From Candidatus Chlorohelix allophototropha (GTDB lineage: Bacteria > Chloroflexota > Chloroflexia > Chloroheliales > Chloroheliaceae): a stretch of DNA of 64,000 nucleotides. Where the stretch lies: the NCBI RefSeq assembly GCF_030389965.1, contig NZ_CP128400.1, positions 1,798,001-1,862,000 of the forward strand, given 5' to 3'. Below are positions 1 through 8,137 of the stretch, piece by piece (the first letter of the stretch is position 1; every line of letters starts with the position of its first letter). The notes below the pieces were generated by a model that saw nothing but the letters and a program-made list of their open reading frames with translations, did no database searches and was not told where the DNA came from. Position numbers and translations under genes: made by a program.

Positions 1-56
1 AGCGATATATAAGTAGGGTTAAAGTCGGTATTCCGGCTATTGGATAGGAGAAAATA

Positions 57-989
57 ATGGCGAAAGTAACTGTGCTAGGCACAGGCATGGTAGGCGCAAG
101 CTTTGCCTACCGTTTGCTAAATTCGGGACTAGCGTCTGAAATGCTATTGGTAGATGCCAACCACATGCGTGCCGAAGGCGAAATGATGGATCTAAACCAT
201 GCCATGCCTTTTGAGCATCCTTGCCAAGTTGAGGTGGGCGATTATGCCGACATCAAGGGCAGTGAAGTGGTGGTAATCAGCGCGGGCGCAGCGCAAAGAC
301 CGGGCGAAACCCGCCTCGATTTGGTGCAACGCAACGCTGCAATTTTCCGCGACATGATACCGCAAGTGGCGAAAGCTGCACCAGAGGCAATTATGGTAAT
401 TGCCACCAACCCGGTGGATATAATGACCCAAGCCGCTATCAAATATTCGGAATTTGCGCCCGAACGAGTAGTGGGCAGCGGTACTATCCTCGATACAGCC
501 CGATTTCGCTATCTGCTAGGTGAATATTACGGGGTTGACCCTCGCAGTGTGCATGCCTACATTATCGGCGAACATGGCGATAGCGAAGTACCTGCCTTTA
601 GTTGCGCCTCAATTGCGGGAGTGCCACTGGCAGATGTGGCAAAACAACTCGGCAAGGAATATGACCTGAACGATATGGAGGATATTTTCCAGCAGGTGCG
701 TACTGCCGCCTACGAAATTATCAACCGCAAAGGCTCAACCTATTACGCGATCGCTTCCGGTCTTTTACGAGTAACCGAAGCGATTCTACGTGACCAAAGT
801 ACCGCTTTTTCGGTTTCTAATGTAATGACCGGACAATATGGAATAAAAGATGTCTGCCTGAGTTTGCCAATGGTGGTCAGTCGCAAAGGTATAACCGCCA
901 CCCTTACCTTACCTTTGAATGAGAAAGAATTAGAGGGTTTCAGGCATAGCGCACAAGTGCTAGGTGAGCTTGCCGCTAAAACCTTGTAA
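57..989 (+). CDS. ldh: L-lactate dehydrogenase
   Basis: Interconverts pyruvate and L-lactate with NAD(H) in the cytoplasm. The 310 residues match the LDH/MDH family length. The Rossmann glycine motif GTGMVG is at residues 8-13, with Asp33 ending strand 2, which favours NAD. The substrate-specificity loop reads AQRPGETR (79-86). Its Gln80 sits where LDHs have Gln102 and malate dehydrogenases have Arg, so I call LDH rather than MDH. The catalytic pair is Asp146 with substrate-binding Arg149, and His173 in GEHGDSEVP. The ATG follows a GGAG ribosome site at good spacing. It stands alone, with about 200 bp before the next gene. LDH-like malate dehydrogenases occur in related bacteria, so the substrate should be treated as strongly suggested only. 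Confidence 0.9.
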   Translation: MAKVTVLGTGMVGASFAYRLLNSGLASEMLLVDANHMRAEGEMMDLNHAMPFEHPCQVEVGDYADIKGSEVVVISAGAAQRPGETRLDLVQRNAAIFRDMIPQVAKAAPEAIMVIATNPVDIMTQAAIKYSEFAPERVVGSGTILDTARFRYLLGEYYGVDPRSVHAYIIGEHGDSEVPAFSCASIAGVPLADVAKQLGKEYDLNDMEDIFQQVRTAAYEIINRKGSTYYAIASGLLRVTEAILRDQSTAFSVSNVMTGQYGIKDVCLSLPMVVSRKGITATLTLPLNEKELEGFRHSAQVLGELAAKTL

Positions 990-1189
990 TCCTCGAAAAT
1001 AACGCAATGCGAGCGTTCAGGTTTTCACCCCATTGTGAAAACCTGCCACCTTTCAAGAACATTACAAAACTGTTGCTTGCTAGGTTATTCCATTAAAGAA
1101 ATTATTTGCTATTATTGGAAATAATAAATAACATTCAATTTCCGTAATAGAACGTTTTTGTAGTAGATTTTGCGTGCGGTGAAGAGTTG

Positions 1190-2185
1190 ATGAACAACAA
1201 AAAAAAGCTGGCTGTTGCCAAATGGAGCAGTGTATTAATCCCTCCATTACTGGTGCTGGTTTACGAATTTGTGCGCCACTCTGTAATCCATGATTATATG
1301 GATATGGATACGGGCAACGTAGTTGCCGCGCTTTTAGTGCTATTCATCTCCTTTGTCTTCTCTCAATTAGTATTCGGCTGGATTAGTAATTTTCAAACGC
1401 GGTTGGAACGGCAAAACCAGAAACTCGAAGCTCTCAATAAACGTGTTAAGGAATTAGCCGTTTTGGAAGAACGCGGGCGCTTATCCCGCGAAATTCACGA
1501 TGGGGTGGCGCAATTGCTGGCATGTGCCTTGCTTAAAGCTGATGTAGCAGAAGCGCATTTGCAAGCAGGAAATATACCGGGCGCGGAAAAAGAATTGGAA
1601 CAATTGCGCAATGCCTGCAATGAGGCTTATGGTGATGTGCGTGAGGTTATCAGCGGATTACGCCCGGAGGTATTGGAACAGCGCGATTTTATCACTGTTT
1701 TGAGCGAAATGCTGGAAAAATTCACCGATAACACCGATATAAAAACGCGGTTGGATTTGGAAGGATTTGATGATAACAATATTGAAAAGCTCTTCCCCTC
1801 TAGCACCAGACTCCAACTGGCACGGGTTATTCAGGAATCTTTAAGCAATATACGCAAACATTCAAAAGCTACCAGCGCGGTCTTGCGCTTGCGACTCACC
1901 AATTTCAAGGACGGTGCGGCAGATAGCGGTGGCGCTAGCGACCCTCTCCGCCCGATAACTGTTACAATCAACGATAACGGTTGCGGCTTTGATACCCGTA
2001 GTTTCCACTCCGAGGGACAACATTTCGGACAGATAATTATGAGAGAGAGAGTTGAAAGCCTAGGTGGCACACTCGAAGTTTTAAGTGAACCGGATAACGG
2101 AACTGTTGTCAAAATTAGCTTGCCACTACCTTTTACATGTTTAGAAGCAAATCGACGGAAAGTAGGGTATGGGCTAAATGGCTGA
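1190..2185 (+). CDS. NarL-type sensor histidine kinase
   Basis: Membrane sensor kinase of the HisKA_3 (NarL/DegS) class. Two hydrophobic segments near residues 14-27 and 45-66 are joined by a very short extracellular loop, so a signal is probably sensed in or at the membrane. A coiled coil (about 70-95) leads to the H-box LSREIHDGVAQLL, with the phosphoacceptor near His103. The C-terminal HATPase has an N-box near QESLSNIRKHS and a G-box NDNGCGFD. TTG at 1187 directly precedes this ATG; I prefer the ATG. The gene overlaps the following LuxR-type response regulator by 8 bp, which marks a cognate pair. The signal is unknown. Confidence 0.9.
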   Translation: MNNKKKLAVAKWSSVLIPPLLVLVYEFVRHSVIHDYMDMDTGNVVAALLVLFISFVFSQLVFGWISNFQTRLERQNQKLEALNKRVKELAVLEERGRLSREIHDGVAQLLACALLKADVAEAHLQAGNIPGAEKELEQLRNACNEAYGDVREVISGLRPEVLEQRDFITVLSEMLEKFTDNTDIKTRLDLEGFDDNNIEKLFPSSTRLQLARVIQESLSNIRKHSKATSAVLRLRLTNFKDGAADSGGASDPLRPITVTINDNGCGFDTRSFHSEGQHFGQIIMRERVESLGGTLEVLSEPDNGTVVKISLPLPFTCLEANRRKVGYGLNG

Positions 2186-2867
2186 AACACTACGGATTTT
2201 GTTGGTAGATGATCACGTACTCTTTAGAGAGGGACTCGCCAGCCTGTTAAGTTCGCAAAATGATTTGCAAGTGCTTGGGCAAGCCTCAAATGGGCAGGAA
2301 GCATTAATTAAAGCCCGTGAGTTGATGCCGGATGTGGTGTTTATGGACGTTGACATGCCCATTATGAATGGGTTGGATGCTACCCGCGCCATCTCAAACG
2401 AAATGCCCTATATCAAGATAATCATGCTAACAGTTAGCGAAGAAGAAGAAATACTATTTCAGGCAATTAAAAATGGCGCACAGGGTTATTTGCTGAAAAA
2501 TATTAGAGCGGCTGAAATAGTGGAAATGTTGCGGGGCATTGGTAGCGGAGAAGCCCCAATCTCGCGCCTGATGGCAGCCCGTCTGTTGCGCGAATTTTCG
2601 CGTCAAAATCAGAACAACGCTGCAACGCCGCAAACTCAGCCGGAACAGACCAGCGCTACAGATGCAATTGAACAACTTACCCTACGCGAAAAGGAAGTAT
2701 TAAAACTCGTTGCCGAACGAGCCACCAATAAAGAAATCGCAGTGATACTTAACATCAGCGAATATACTGTAAAGAATCATCTGCGCAATATTCTGGCAAA
2801 ATTACACCTACACAACCGAGCGCAAGCCGCGCAGATTATCTTGAAAGCCGAGTCTAAACAGCGATGA
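2178..2867 (+). CDS. NarL/FixJ-family response regulator
   Basis: Cognate partner of the kinase it overlaps. The receiver domain (about 5-120) has acidic residues Asp11-Asp12, phosphoacceptor Asp57 (FMDVDMP), Thr85 and Lys107. A C-terminal LuxR-type helix-turn-helix (about 162-225) contains LTLREKEVLKLV and the recognition helix region ISEYTVKNHL. A glutamine- and threonine-rich linker joins the two. It is expected to bind DNA as a dimer when phosphorylated. The stop overlaps the start of the tag gene (ATGA), so the DNA repair gene may be cotranscribed. Confidence 0.92.
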   Translation: MAETLRILLVDDHVLFREGLASLLSSQNDLQVLGQASNGQEALIKARELMPDVVFMDVDMPIMNGLDATRAISNEMPYIKIIMLTVSEEEEILFQAIKNGAQGYLLKNIRAAEIVEMLRGIGSGEAPISRLMAARLLREFSRQNQNNAATPQTQPEQTSATDAIEQLTLREKEVLKLVAERATNKEIAVILNISEYTVKNHLRNILAKLHLHNRAQAAQIILKAESKQR

Positions 2868-3433
2868 GTGAACTGTTAGTGCGTTGTAGTTGGGCAAACA
2901 CCAACCCTCTGATGGTGGAATATCACGATACCGAGTGGGGCGTACCGCTTCATGATGATCAGAAGCTTTTCGAGTTTCTGATACTGGAAGGGGTACAAGC
3001 GGGGTTGAGTTGGAACACGGTGTTGCAAAAACGTGCAAATTACCGAGAAGTTTTCTCAAACTTCGAAGCAGAAAAGCTGATTAACTTTTCAGCTTCAGAT
3101 GTGGAGAGGCTGCTGCTGAATCCGGGCATAATCCGTAACCGCCTGAAAATAGAAGCAACTATAATTAATGCAAAAAAATTCATTGAAGTACAACGAGAGT
3201 TTGGCTCTTTTGACAAATATATTTGGGGACTTGTAAACTCAACACCGCGCAAGAACAACTTTAAAAGCCTCTCCGAGATACCACCCTATACCCCACAATC
3301 CGATATACTCAGCAAAGATTTGCAAAAACGCGGATTTAAGTTTGTGGGCAGCACCATTTGTTACGCTTATATGCAAGCAATAGGCATGGTAAACGACCAC
3401 TTAACCGATTGCTTTCGTCATGAACAGGTCTAA
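2864..3433 (+). CDS. tag: DNA-3-methyladenine glycosylase I
   Basis: Base-excision repair enzyme that removes 3-methyladenine from alkylated DNA. The 189 residues match the Tag family. The zinc site characteristic of Tag is present: Cys8 and His21 near the N terminus, and His179 and Cys183 in NDHLTDCFRH. The motif EGVQAGLSW holds the conserved acidic Glu42. The ATG overlaps the stop of the upstream response regulator by 4 bp (ATGA), suggesting translational coupling, although a functional link between the two-component system and alkylation repair is only inference. Confidence 0.93.
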   Translation: MSELLVRCSWANTNPLMVEYHDTEWGVPLHDDQKLFEFLILEGVQAGLSWNTVLQKRANYREVFSNFEAEKLINFSASDVERLLLNPGIIRNRLKIEATIINAKKFIEVQREFGSFDKYIWGLVNSTPRKNNFKSLSEIPPYTPQSDILSKDLQKRGFKFVGSTICYAYMQAIGMVNDHLTDCFRHEQV

Positions 3434-3584
3434 CTCAATATTTCCAAGCGCCAAATAAAAGAGTTACTATTTGTTATAACTTTTACCGGACAAAATGGTT
3501 ATTTACAAATCTATGGGTCTGAGTTAACATATCTTTATAATAAACAATTGGGAATATAGCCTGTCAAAGGCTACTACTCTGGAA

Positions 3585-3601
3585 ACATGTTGCCAACATG
3601 T
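3585..3601. promoter_or_regulatory. 17-bp dyad upstream of the AAA ATPase gene
   Basis: Perfect inverted repeat with 7-bp arms, ACATGTT-GCC-AACATGT, 40 bp before the ATG of the AAA ATPase gene. A TATAAT hexamer lies upstream at 3536-3541 without a convincing -35 partner. The position suits an operator for the ATPase-cpaF pair. The binding protein is unknown. Confidence 0.4.
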
Positions 3602-3641
3602 ACAAACAACCTGAAGAAGTAACTGGAGGTTAGCATACTTA

Positions 3642-4973
3642 ATGTCTATGCTTAACAACTACCCTAACGCCAGAAATTTTGATTCTCGCCTTAGAAATGT
3701 TGAAAGATTAATTTCTGAACCCACTAATATTCAGGAAACTGAGATTTCACAGCGAATAATCGGCGATTTAGTTATTAAATTAATCTACCAAATTACTATT
3801 ATTTCTGCTCAGAAAATGGCAGAAACAATTAAGTTGCCCTACTTTGGTGTAGTTGAACCTGTTATAAACCAGTTGCGAAAAGCGGAGATTATTGACATCG
3901 GTGGTAGCGAAGGGCTAGGAGAGTCAGCTTACCAATATGTGCTAACCCCAAAGGGGGTACAGCGTGCCCTCGAAGTCATAAACCACTCGTCCTATGTAGG
4001 ACCTGCCCCCGTCTCGCTAGACCAATATCGCAAGATAATCAAGGCGCAAACCTTTGGTGATATTCATGTAGGACCACAACAAGTGCGTGAAGCGCTTTTG
4101 GATATGGTGGTAGGTAACGATATTGTAGATTCTATCGGACCCGCCATCAACACCGGGCGTAGCATGTTCTTATACGGACCGGCAGGAAACGGCAAAACGC
4201 TCCTCAGTGAGCATGTGGCACGTTTGCTAGGCGGCGATGTCTATATTCCATACGCTATGGAGGCTGATGGATTTGTTATCAAGGTGTTTGACCAGAACTT
4301 GCATGTAGTTTCTGGAGATCAACGGAATAACTACGATAACTCAAGCCTAGATAGAAAACTTGATTCCCGTTGGGTCTTATGTAAAAGACCTGTTATCGTA
4401 GTCGGTGGTGAGTTGTCGCTAGGTAGCCTCGACTTGATTTGGGACGATACTTCCAAATACTATGAAGCGCCCTTCCAGTTAAAATCCAATAACGGGATGT
4501 TCCTGATTGATGACTTTGGTCGCCAGCAAATGCGCCCTCGCGACCTCTTAAACCGCTGGATTGTACCGTTGGAAAAGCGTATGGACTTTTTAACCCTACG
4601 TACCGGCAAGAAAATCGAAGTGCCTTTTGATGAACTAATCGTATTCTCAACCAACCTTGCACCGCGAGATTTGGTTGATGAAGCTTTCTTGCGCCGTATC
4701 CAAAATAAAATTGAAGTGCGCAATCCCACCTATGAAGAATATCGCGAAATCTTGCGTCGCCAATGCGAGGAACTAAAGGTTAGTTTCACGGATGAAGGGG
4801 CAGTGTATCTGCTGAAAGAACACTACGTAAAAGCCCGGCGTGAGTTGAGAAACTGTCACCCACGCGATCTGTTAAAGCAAATTTTGGGTATTTCTTCTTA
4901 TCTGGGTGCACCCGCTACACTAACGAAAGATTTAATTGACCAGGCAGTTGCGAGTTATTTTGTTGAGCTATAA
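3642..4973 (+). CDS. AAA-family ATPase with N-terminal winged-helix-like region
   Basis: Cytoplasmic P-loop ATPase of 443 residues. Residues about 40-115 look like a winged-helix domain (QLRKAEIIDIGG, then YQYVLTPKGVQRA). The AAA core has Walker A GPAGNGKT at 179-186 and Walker B MFLIDDF at 286-292, followed by an arginine-rich segment and a sensor-like FSTNLAP. A C-terminal helical lid follows. A GGAGG site lies about 13 bp before the ATG; a second in-frame ATG is two codons on. The cpaF gene follows after 51 bp. AAA ATPases of this form beside tad-type secretion ATPases are known in Chloroflexota, but the substrate and role are not established. Confidence 0.8.
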   Translation: MSMLNNYPNARNFDSRLRNVERLISEPTNIQETEISQRIIGDLVIKLIYQITIISAQKMAETIKLPYFGVVEPVINQLRKAEIIDIGGSEGLGESAYQYVLTPKGVQRALEVINHSSYVGPAPVSLDQYRKIIKAQTFGDIHVGPQQVREALLDMVVGNDIVDSIGPAINTGRSMFLYGPAGNGKTLLSEHVARLLGGDVYIPYAMEADGFVIKVFDQNLHVVSGDQRNNYDNSSLDRKLDSRWVLCKRPVIVVGGELSLGSLDLIWDDTSKYYEAPFQLKSNNGMFLIDDFGRQQMRPRDLLNRWIVPLEKRMDFLTLRTGKKIEVPFDELIVFSTNLAPRDLVDEAFLRRIQNKIEVRNPTYEEYREILRRQCEELKVSFTDEGAVYLLKEHYVKARRELRNCHPRDLLKQILGISSYLGAPATLTKDLIDQAVASYFVEL

Positions 4974-5024
4974 GTCATATTGCTGCTGGTATTAGAAGAT
5001 ATAATCGTAAGGGAGTTTTAATTT

Positions 5025-6569
5025 ATGCTTTTGAAAAGAGTTGGGGGTCCTACCCCGGAAGGTCGTCCCGGAGAATCAGGTCCATTACCACCTCCTCCCG
5101 CACAGGCTGTGCCTCCTCCTAGCGCTCCGGCGCAAGGAAACCCGCCGCCACCGCCGCCTTTCGCTTCTATTCCCGGCAATATAGTGACCAATTCAACAAT
5201 ACCAGGTGCGACTTCCGTAGCGCCGCCACCGACTTCCGGTAGTATGATACCGGGAATGGGTATGGCTGGAATTGTGGTTGACCGTGAGAAATTACGCGAG
5301 TTCCGAAATCAGATTGTAACTCGGATTCAATCAAGCATCGGCACAAACACGGTGCTGAACCGCGATGAAAAAACCACCCGCGAGTTGGCTACAAAATTCA
5401 AGCTGGTTTACGATCAGCTTCAACTTAACCTGCCACAAGAACAGCAAAAAATACTATTTGACGAAGTGCTGGCAGAAATGGTCGGTTTCGGTCCGCTTGA
5501 GCAATTGCTAGGAGACGAATCAGTCACAGAAATTATGGTGAACGGACCAAAGCTGATTTACATCGAACAGCGCGGACGCTTATTGGAAAGCAATATCACT
5601 TTCGAGAACGATGAGCATGTGATGCGTATTATCAATCGCATTATCGCTCCTCTAGGACGGCGTATTGACCGCAAATCTCCGATGGTAGATGCCCGCTTGC
5701 CCGATGGTAGCCGCGTCAATGCAGTAATCCCGCCCTGCTCTATTGACGGACCAAGTATCACTATCCGCAAGTTCAACAAAAAGCCTTTGACCATTGAAAA
5801 CCTGATCAACTTTGGCTCTGTTACAGCAGATATGGCAAAGTTTTTTGAAGCCTGCGTTAAAGCGCGTTTGAACATTGTGGTATCCGGTGGTACTGGTTCT
5901 GGTAAAACCACCTTATTGAACGTACTTAGTAGCTTTATTCCTGAAACAGAACGCATTGTAACGATTGAGGATGCCGCCGAATTGCAATTAATGCAACGTC
6001 ACGTGGTGCGGCTTGAAACCAAGAAACCGGATGTGGATGGAACTTCTGAAGTTACCATTCGTGACCTAGTGCGTAACTCTTTGCGTATGCGCCCCGACCG
6101 TATTGTAGTAGGAGAGTGCCGTGGTGGTGAAGCGCTCGACATGCTCCAAGCAATGAATACCGGACACGATGGTTCGCTAACCACCCTCCATGCCAATACC
6201 CCTCGCGATGCTACCCGGCGCGTTGAGACTATGTGCTTGATGGCTGGCATGGATTTGCCGCTTAAGGTTATTCGTGAGCAAATGGCAAGCGCAATAAACT
6301 TGATTATCCAACAATCTCGTTTGCGTGATGGAACTCGTAAGGTCACCGCTGTTACCGAAATCCAAGGTATGGAAGGCGAAAATATAGTTTTGCAAGATAT
6401 CTTTATGTGGGACGAAGAAGGCGATGACAACGGCAAAGTAGCAGGAGCTTTGAAGCCAACAGGCTTACGACCAAAGTTCGAACCAAAGCTAAGCCTGATT
6501 GGGTACAAGTTGCCACCCTCTATGTTCGGTGGGAAGCTTCCGGGAAGCGAAAGAAACCAGAAAAAATAA
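5025..6569 (+). CDS. cpaF: CpaF/TadA-type secretion ATPase
   Basis: Hexameric cytoplasmic ATPase of the type II/IV secretion superfamily that powers tad (Flp) pilus assembly. The first 75 or so residues are unusually proline-rich (PPPPP runs). The N-terminal domain contains GPLEQLL and MVNGP. The motor has Walker A GGTGSGKTT (288-296), an Asp box TIEDAAELQL, Walker B RIVVGECRGGEA (359-370) and the His box GHDGSLTTLHAN (380-391). A GGGAG ribosome site precedes the ATG. No tadB, tadC, pilin or secretin gene lies in the window, so this ATPase and its AAA partner are separated from the rest of any pilus apparatus. A strong terminator follows. Confidence 0.9.
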   Translation: MLLKRVGGPTPEGRPGESGPLPPPPAQAVPPPSAPAQGNPPPPPPFASIPGNIVTNSTIPGATSVAPPPTSGSMIPGMGMAGIVVDREKLREFRNQIVTRIQSSIGTNTVLNRDEKTTRELATKFKLVYDQLQLNLPQEQQKILFDEVLAEMVGFGPLEQLLGDESVTEIMVNGPKLIYIEQRGRLLESNITFENDEHVMRIINRIIAPLGRRIDRKSPMVDARLPDGSRVNAVIPPCSIDGPSITIRKFNKKPLTIENLINFGSVTADMAKFFEACVKARLNIVVSGGTGSGKTTLLNVLSSFIPETERIVTIEDAAELQLMQRHVVRLETKKPDVDGTSEVTIRDLVRNSLRMRPDRIVVGECRGGEALDMLQAMNTGHDGSLTTLHANTPRDATRRVETMCLMAGMDLPLKVIREQMASAINLIIQQSRLRDGTRKVTAVTEIQGMEGENIVLQDIFMWDEEGDDNGKVAGALKPTGLRPKFEPKLSLIGYKLPPSMFGGKLPGSERNQKK

Positions 6570-6590
6570 CTGCTTTTCAGAAATTGTATT

Positions 6591-6625
6591 GCCCCTATCC
6601 ACCACTGGACAGGGGCATTTTTTTT
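6591..6625 (+). terminator. Rho-independent terminator after cpaF
   Basis: A 10-bp stem with one mismatch (GCCCCTATCC paired with GGACAGGGGC, loop ACCACT) is followed by a run of eight T. It lies 22 bp after the cpaF stop and ends the ATPase-cpaF transcript before the convergent marR gene. Confidence 0.88.
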
Positions 6626-6651
6626 GGCTCATAGAATCAACTTTAAAGCAT

Positions 6652-7209
6652 CTATAAATCGCCACTCTGCTCAAGCGAACGGCGAAGCGTATTCATTGCT
6701 TTCTCAATTGCCTCAAATTCATCACCGGTTATCTGATTCAGAATCGAAGTAACGCTTTCCTCAGCCTTAGAGTGATAGCGACGTACTACCGCTTCACCTT
6801 CACTCGTAATTCGGGCATAAACCAGACGGCGGTCATCAGGGCTATCCACCCGTTCTACCAATTTCAAGCGGCGGGGAGCTTTACTTTTTGCAGACTGATC
6901 ATTATTACGATGTCTCCCCTCTAGACCGTCGATTATACGAGTCATGGTAGGGCGACTAACCTTAAAAATATCTGCCAGTTCACTGATCAAGTATTGTTGC
7001 TGATGCAACACTTTCAAAACAGAATATTGCTGCAAAGTTATCGGCAATTCTGAACCATCTCGTTCGCGTTGGATTATACGGCGAAGTAGTGGAATGATGG
7101 TCAAAACTTCCTGAGCGCAACGACGTTGCCTATCCTCATTAGCAAGCAATTGTTCTGGTTTTGGCGTATCAGGTTCCTGTGTTTGCGGGTTTGCTGCTGG
7201 CATCTTCAC
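6652..7209 (-). CDS. MarR-family transcriptional regulator
   Basis: Winged-helix dimeric repressor or activator of 185 residues. The central winged helix includes SELADIFKVSRPTMTRIIDGLEGR, and the wing includes DSPDDRRLVYARITSEG, the classic MarR DxRxxxxxLT-like signature. The 25-residue N-terminal extension is charged and low in complexity. The likely start is GTG at 7209, with AAGG nine bases upstream; an in-frame ATG lies two codons downstream. The gene is divergent from a second MarR gene across a 0.5-kb gap that holds a MITE. Ligand and targets cannot be read from the sequence. Confidence 0.88.
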   Translation of the reverse strand: MKMPAANPQTQEPDTPKPEQLLANEDRQRRCAQEVLTIIPLLRRIIQRERDGSELPITLQQYSVLKVLHQQQYLISELADIFKVSRPTMTRIIDGLEGRHRNNDQSAKSKAPRRLKLVERVDSPDDRRLVYARITSEGEAVVRRYHSKAEESVTSILNQITGDEFEAIEKAMNTLRRSLEQSGDL

Positions 7210-7345
7210 CTACTCTAGCCTTACTCTCAAACATTAGGAGCAATTTTACTAACTCTCGAAAAGAGTGGAAACAAGCGATGTAATGACAACTATAGGCTAG
7301 AGCCATTTGTCTTGTCAATTACACATCGCAAATTAAAAATTAAGA

Positions 7346-7611
7346 GCAGCAACTCAGGCAGGGTCAAAAAAGCCATTGCTGCGATTTGGATGCTGAACCA
7401 CTTCGAATCTCCCCCTGAATTTTAGAACGAATCCGAGCGGGGGTGGCAAGGGGTGTCCCCTTGACCTCCTCTCTCCTCTTCCCTCCTTGAGCGAACTAAC
7501 GAATCCGAGCGGGGTTCTCAGGGGTGCAATCCCTGTGCGGGGTCGCAAGGGGTGTCCCCTTGAACTCCTCTCTCCTTTCCCCCTTGAGGGGGTAGGCAGG
7601 TGAATAGTTAC
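7346..7611 (+). mobile_element. MITE copy A (266 bp, IS66-like, internally duplicated)
   Basis: The right end is the consensus TGAATAGTTAC (7601-7611). The left end is a diverged copy, GCAGCAACTCA (7346-7356). The interior holds two units that both begin with CGAATCCGAGCGGGG, so the element is longer than its relatives. It contains the family hairpins AAGGGG-TGT-CCCCTT and CCCCC-TTGA-GGGGG. No target duplication is seen, which fits an old or rearranged copy. It fills most of the 0.5-kb gap between the divergent marR genes. Confidence 0.7.
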
Positions 7612-7625
7612 AGCCCTTTTTGAGT

Positions 7626-7677
7626 TTGACAGGAACATAATTCTTATGGTATCTTTGCAATAAATGTGTAGATACAC
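7626..7677 (+). promoter_or_regulatory. Promoter and dyad for the second marR gene
   Basis: A perfect -35 TTGACA (7626-7631) is spaced 18 bp from TATCTT (7650-7655). Just downstream, GTGTA-GA-TACAC (7666-7677) is an inverted repeat between promoter and start codon, a usual place for an autorepressing MarR operator. The MITE end lies 14 bp upstream of the -35 box. Confidence 0.5.
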
Positions 7678-7697
7678 TTTATGTATAGGTAGTAGTT

Positions 7698-8111
7698 ATG
7701 AAATCAACTTGCTTTTGTATAAACTTGCGTAGGGCATCCCGAATTCTTACCCGTCTTTATGATGATGAACTAGCACCGATAGGGATACCCGTTACCCAAT
7801 ACTCGCTGCTCGCTAATATTTTACGAGCGCCGAATTCAAATCTAACCGAATTAGCCGATGAGCTATATCTAGAGCGCACCACCCTTTTGCGAAATCTGAA
7901 AATATTACAAGCAGCCGGGTATATTAGCATCAGCCATATAAAAGGTGAAGCCGGAAACAAGGTCTCTTTGACTGAGCAAGGTCGTTTGAAAATTGAAGAA
8001 GCGCGCCCTTATTGGGAAAAGGCACAGCAAAAAGTTCGAGAAACGCTAGGGGACAAAGGTAACACCGAACTGCTACTTTTACTGGATAGCTTGCAGCAAT
8101 TTGATATTTAA
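7698..8111 (+). CDS. MarR-family regulator with N-terminal CxC motif
   Basis: Winged-helix regulator of 137 residues. Helix-turn-helix LTELADELYLERTTLLRNLKIL is followed by a short wing and EAGNKVSLTEQGR. The N terminus STCFCINLRRASR places two cysteines (Cys5, Cys7) ahead of the dimerisation helix, a pattern seen in a subgroup of MarR proteins often adjacent to transporters. These cysteines could sense oxidants or metals, but this is inference. The MFS transporter gene starts 26 bp after the stop, so this is probably its local regulator. Confidence 0.88.
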   Translation: MKSTCFCINLRRASRILTRLYDDELAPIGIPVTQYSLLANILRAPNSNLTELADELYLERTTLLRNLKILQAAGYISISHIKGEAGNKVSLTEQGRLKIEEARPYWEKAQQKVRETLGDKGNTELLLLLDSLQQFDI

Positions 8112-8137
8112 ACTCGTTATTAATAAGGATAATTTTA

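Noticed and set aside
57-989. Malate dehydrogenase rather than lactate dehydrogenase
   Set aside because: The specificity loop has Gln80 where malate dehydrogenases have Arg, so LDH is the better call.
7354-7677. A 107-codon open frame on the minus strand
   Set aside because: It lies almost wholly inside MITE copy A and is Pro/Arg/Gly-rich from the G-rich repeats, with no ribosome site.
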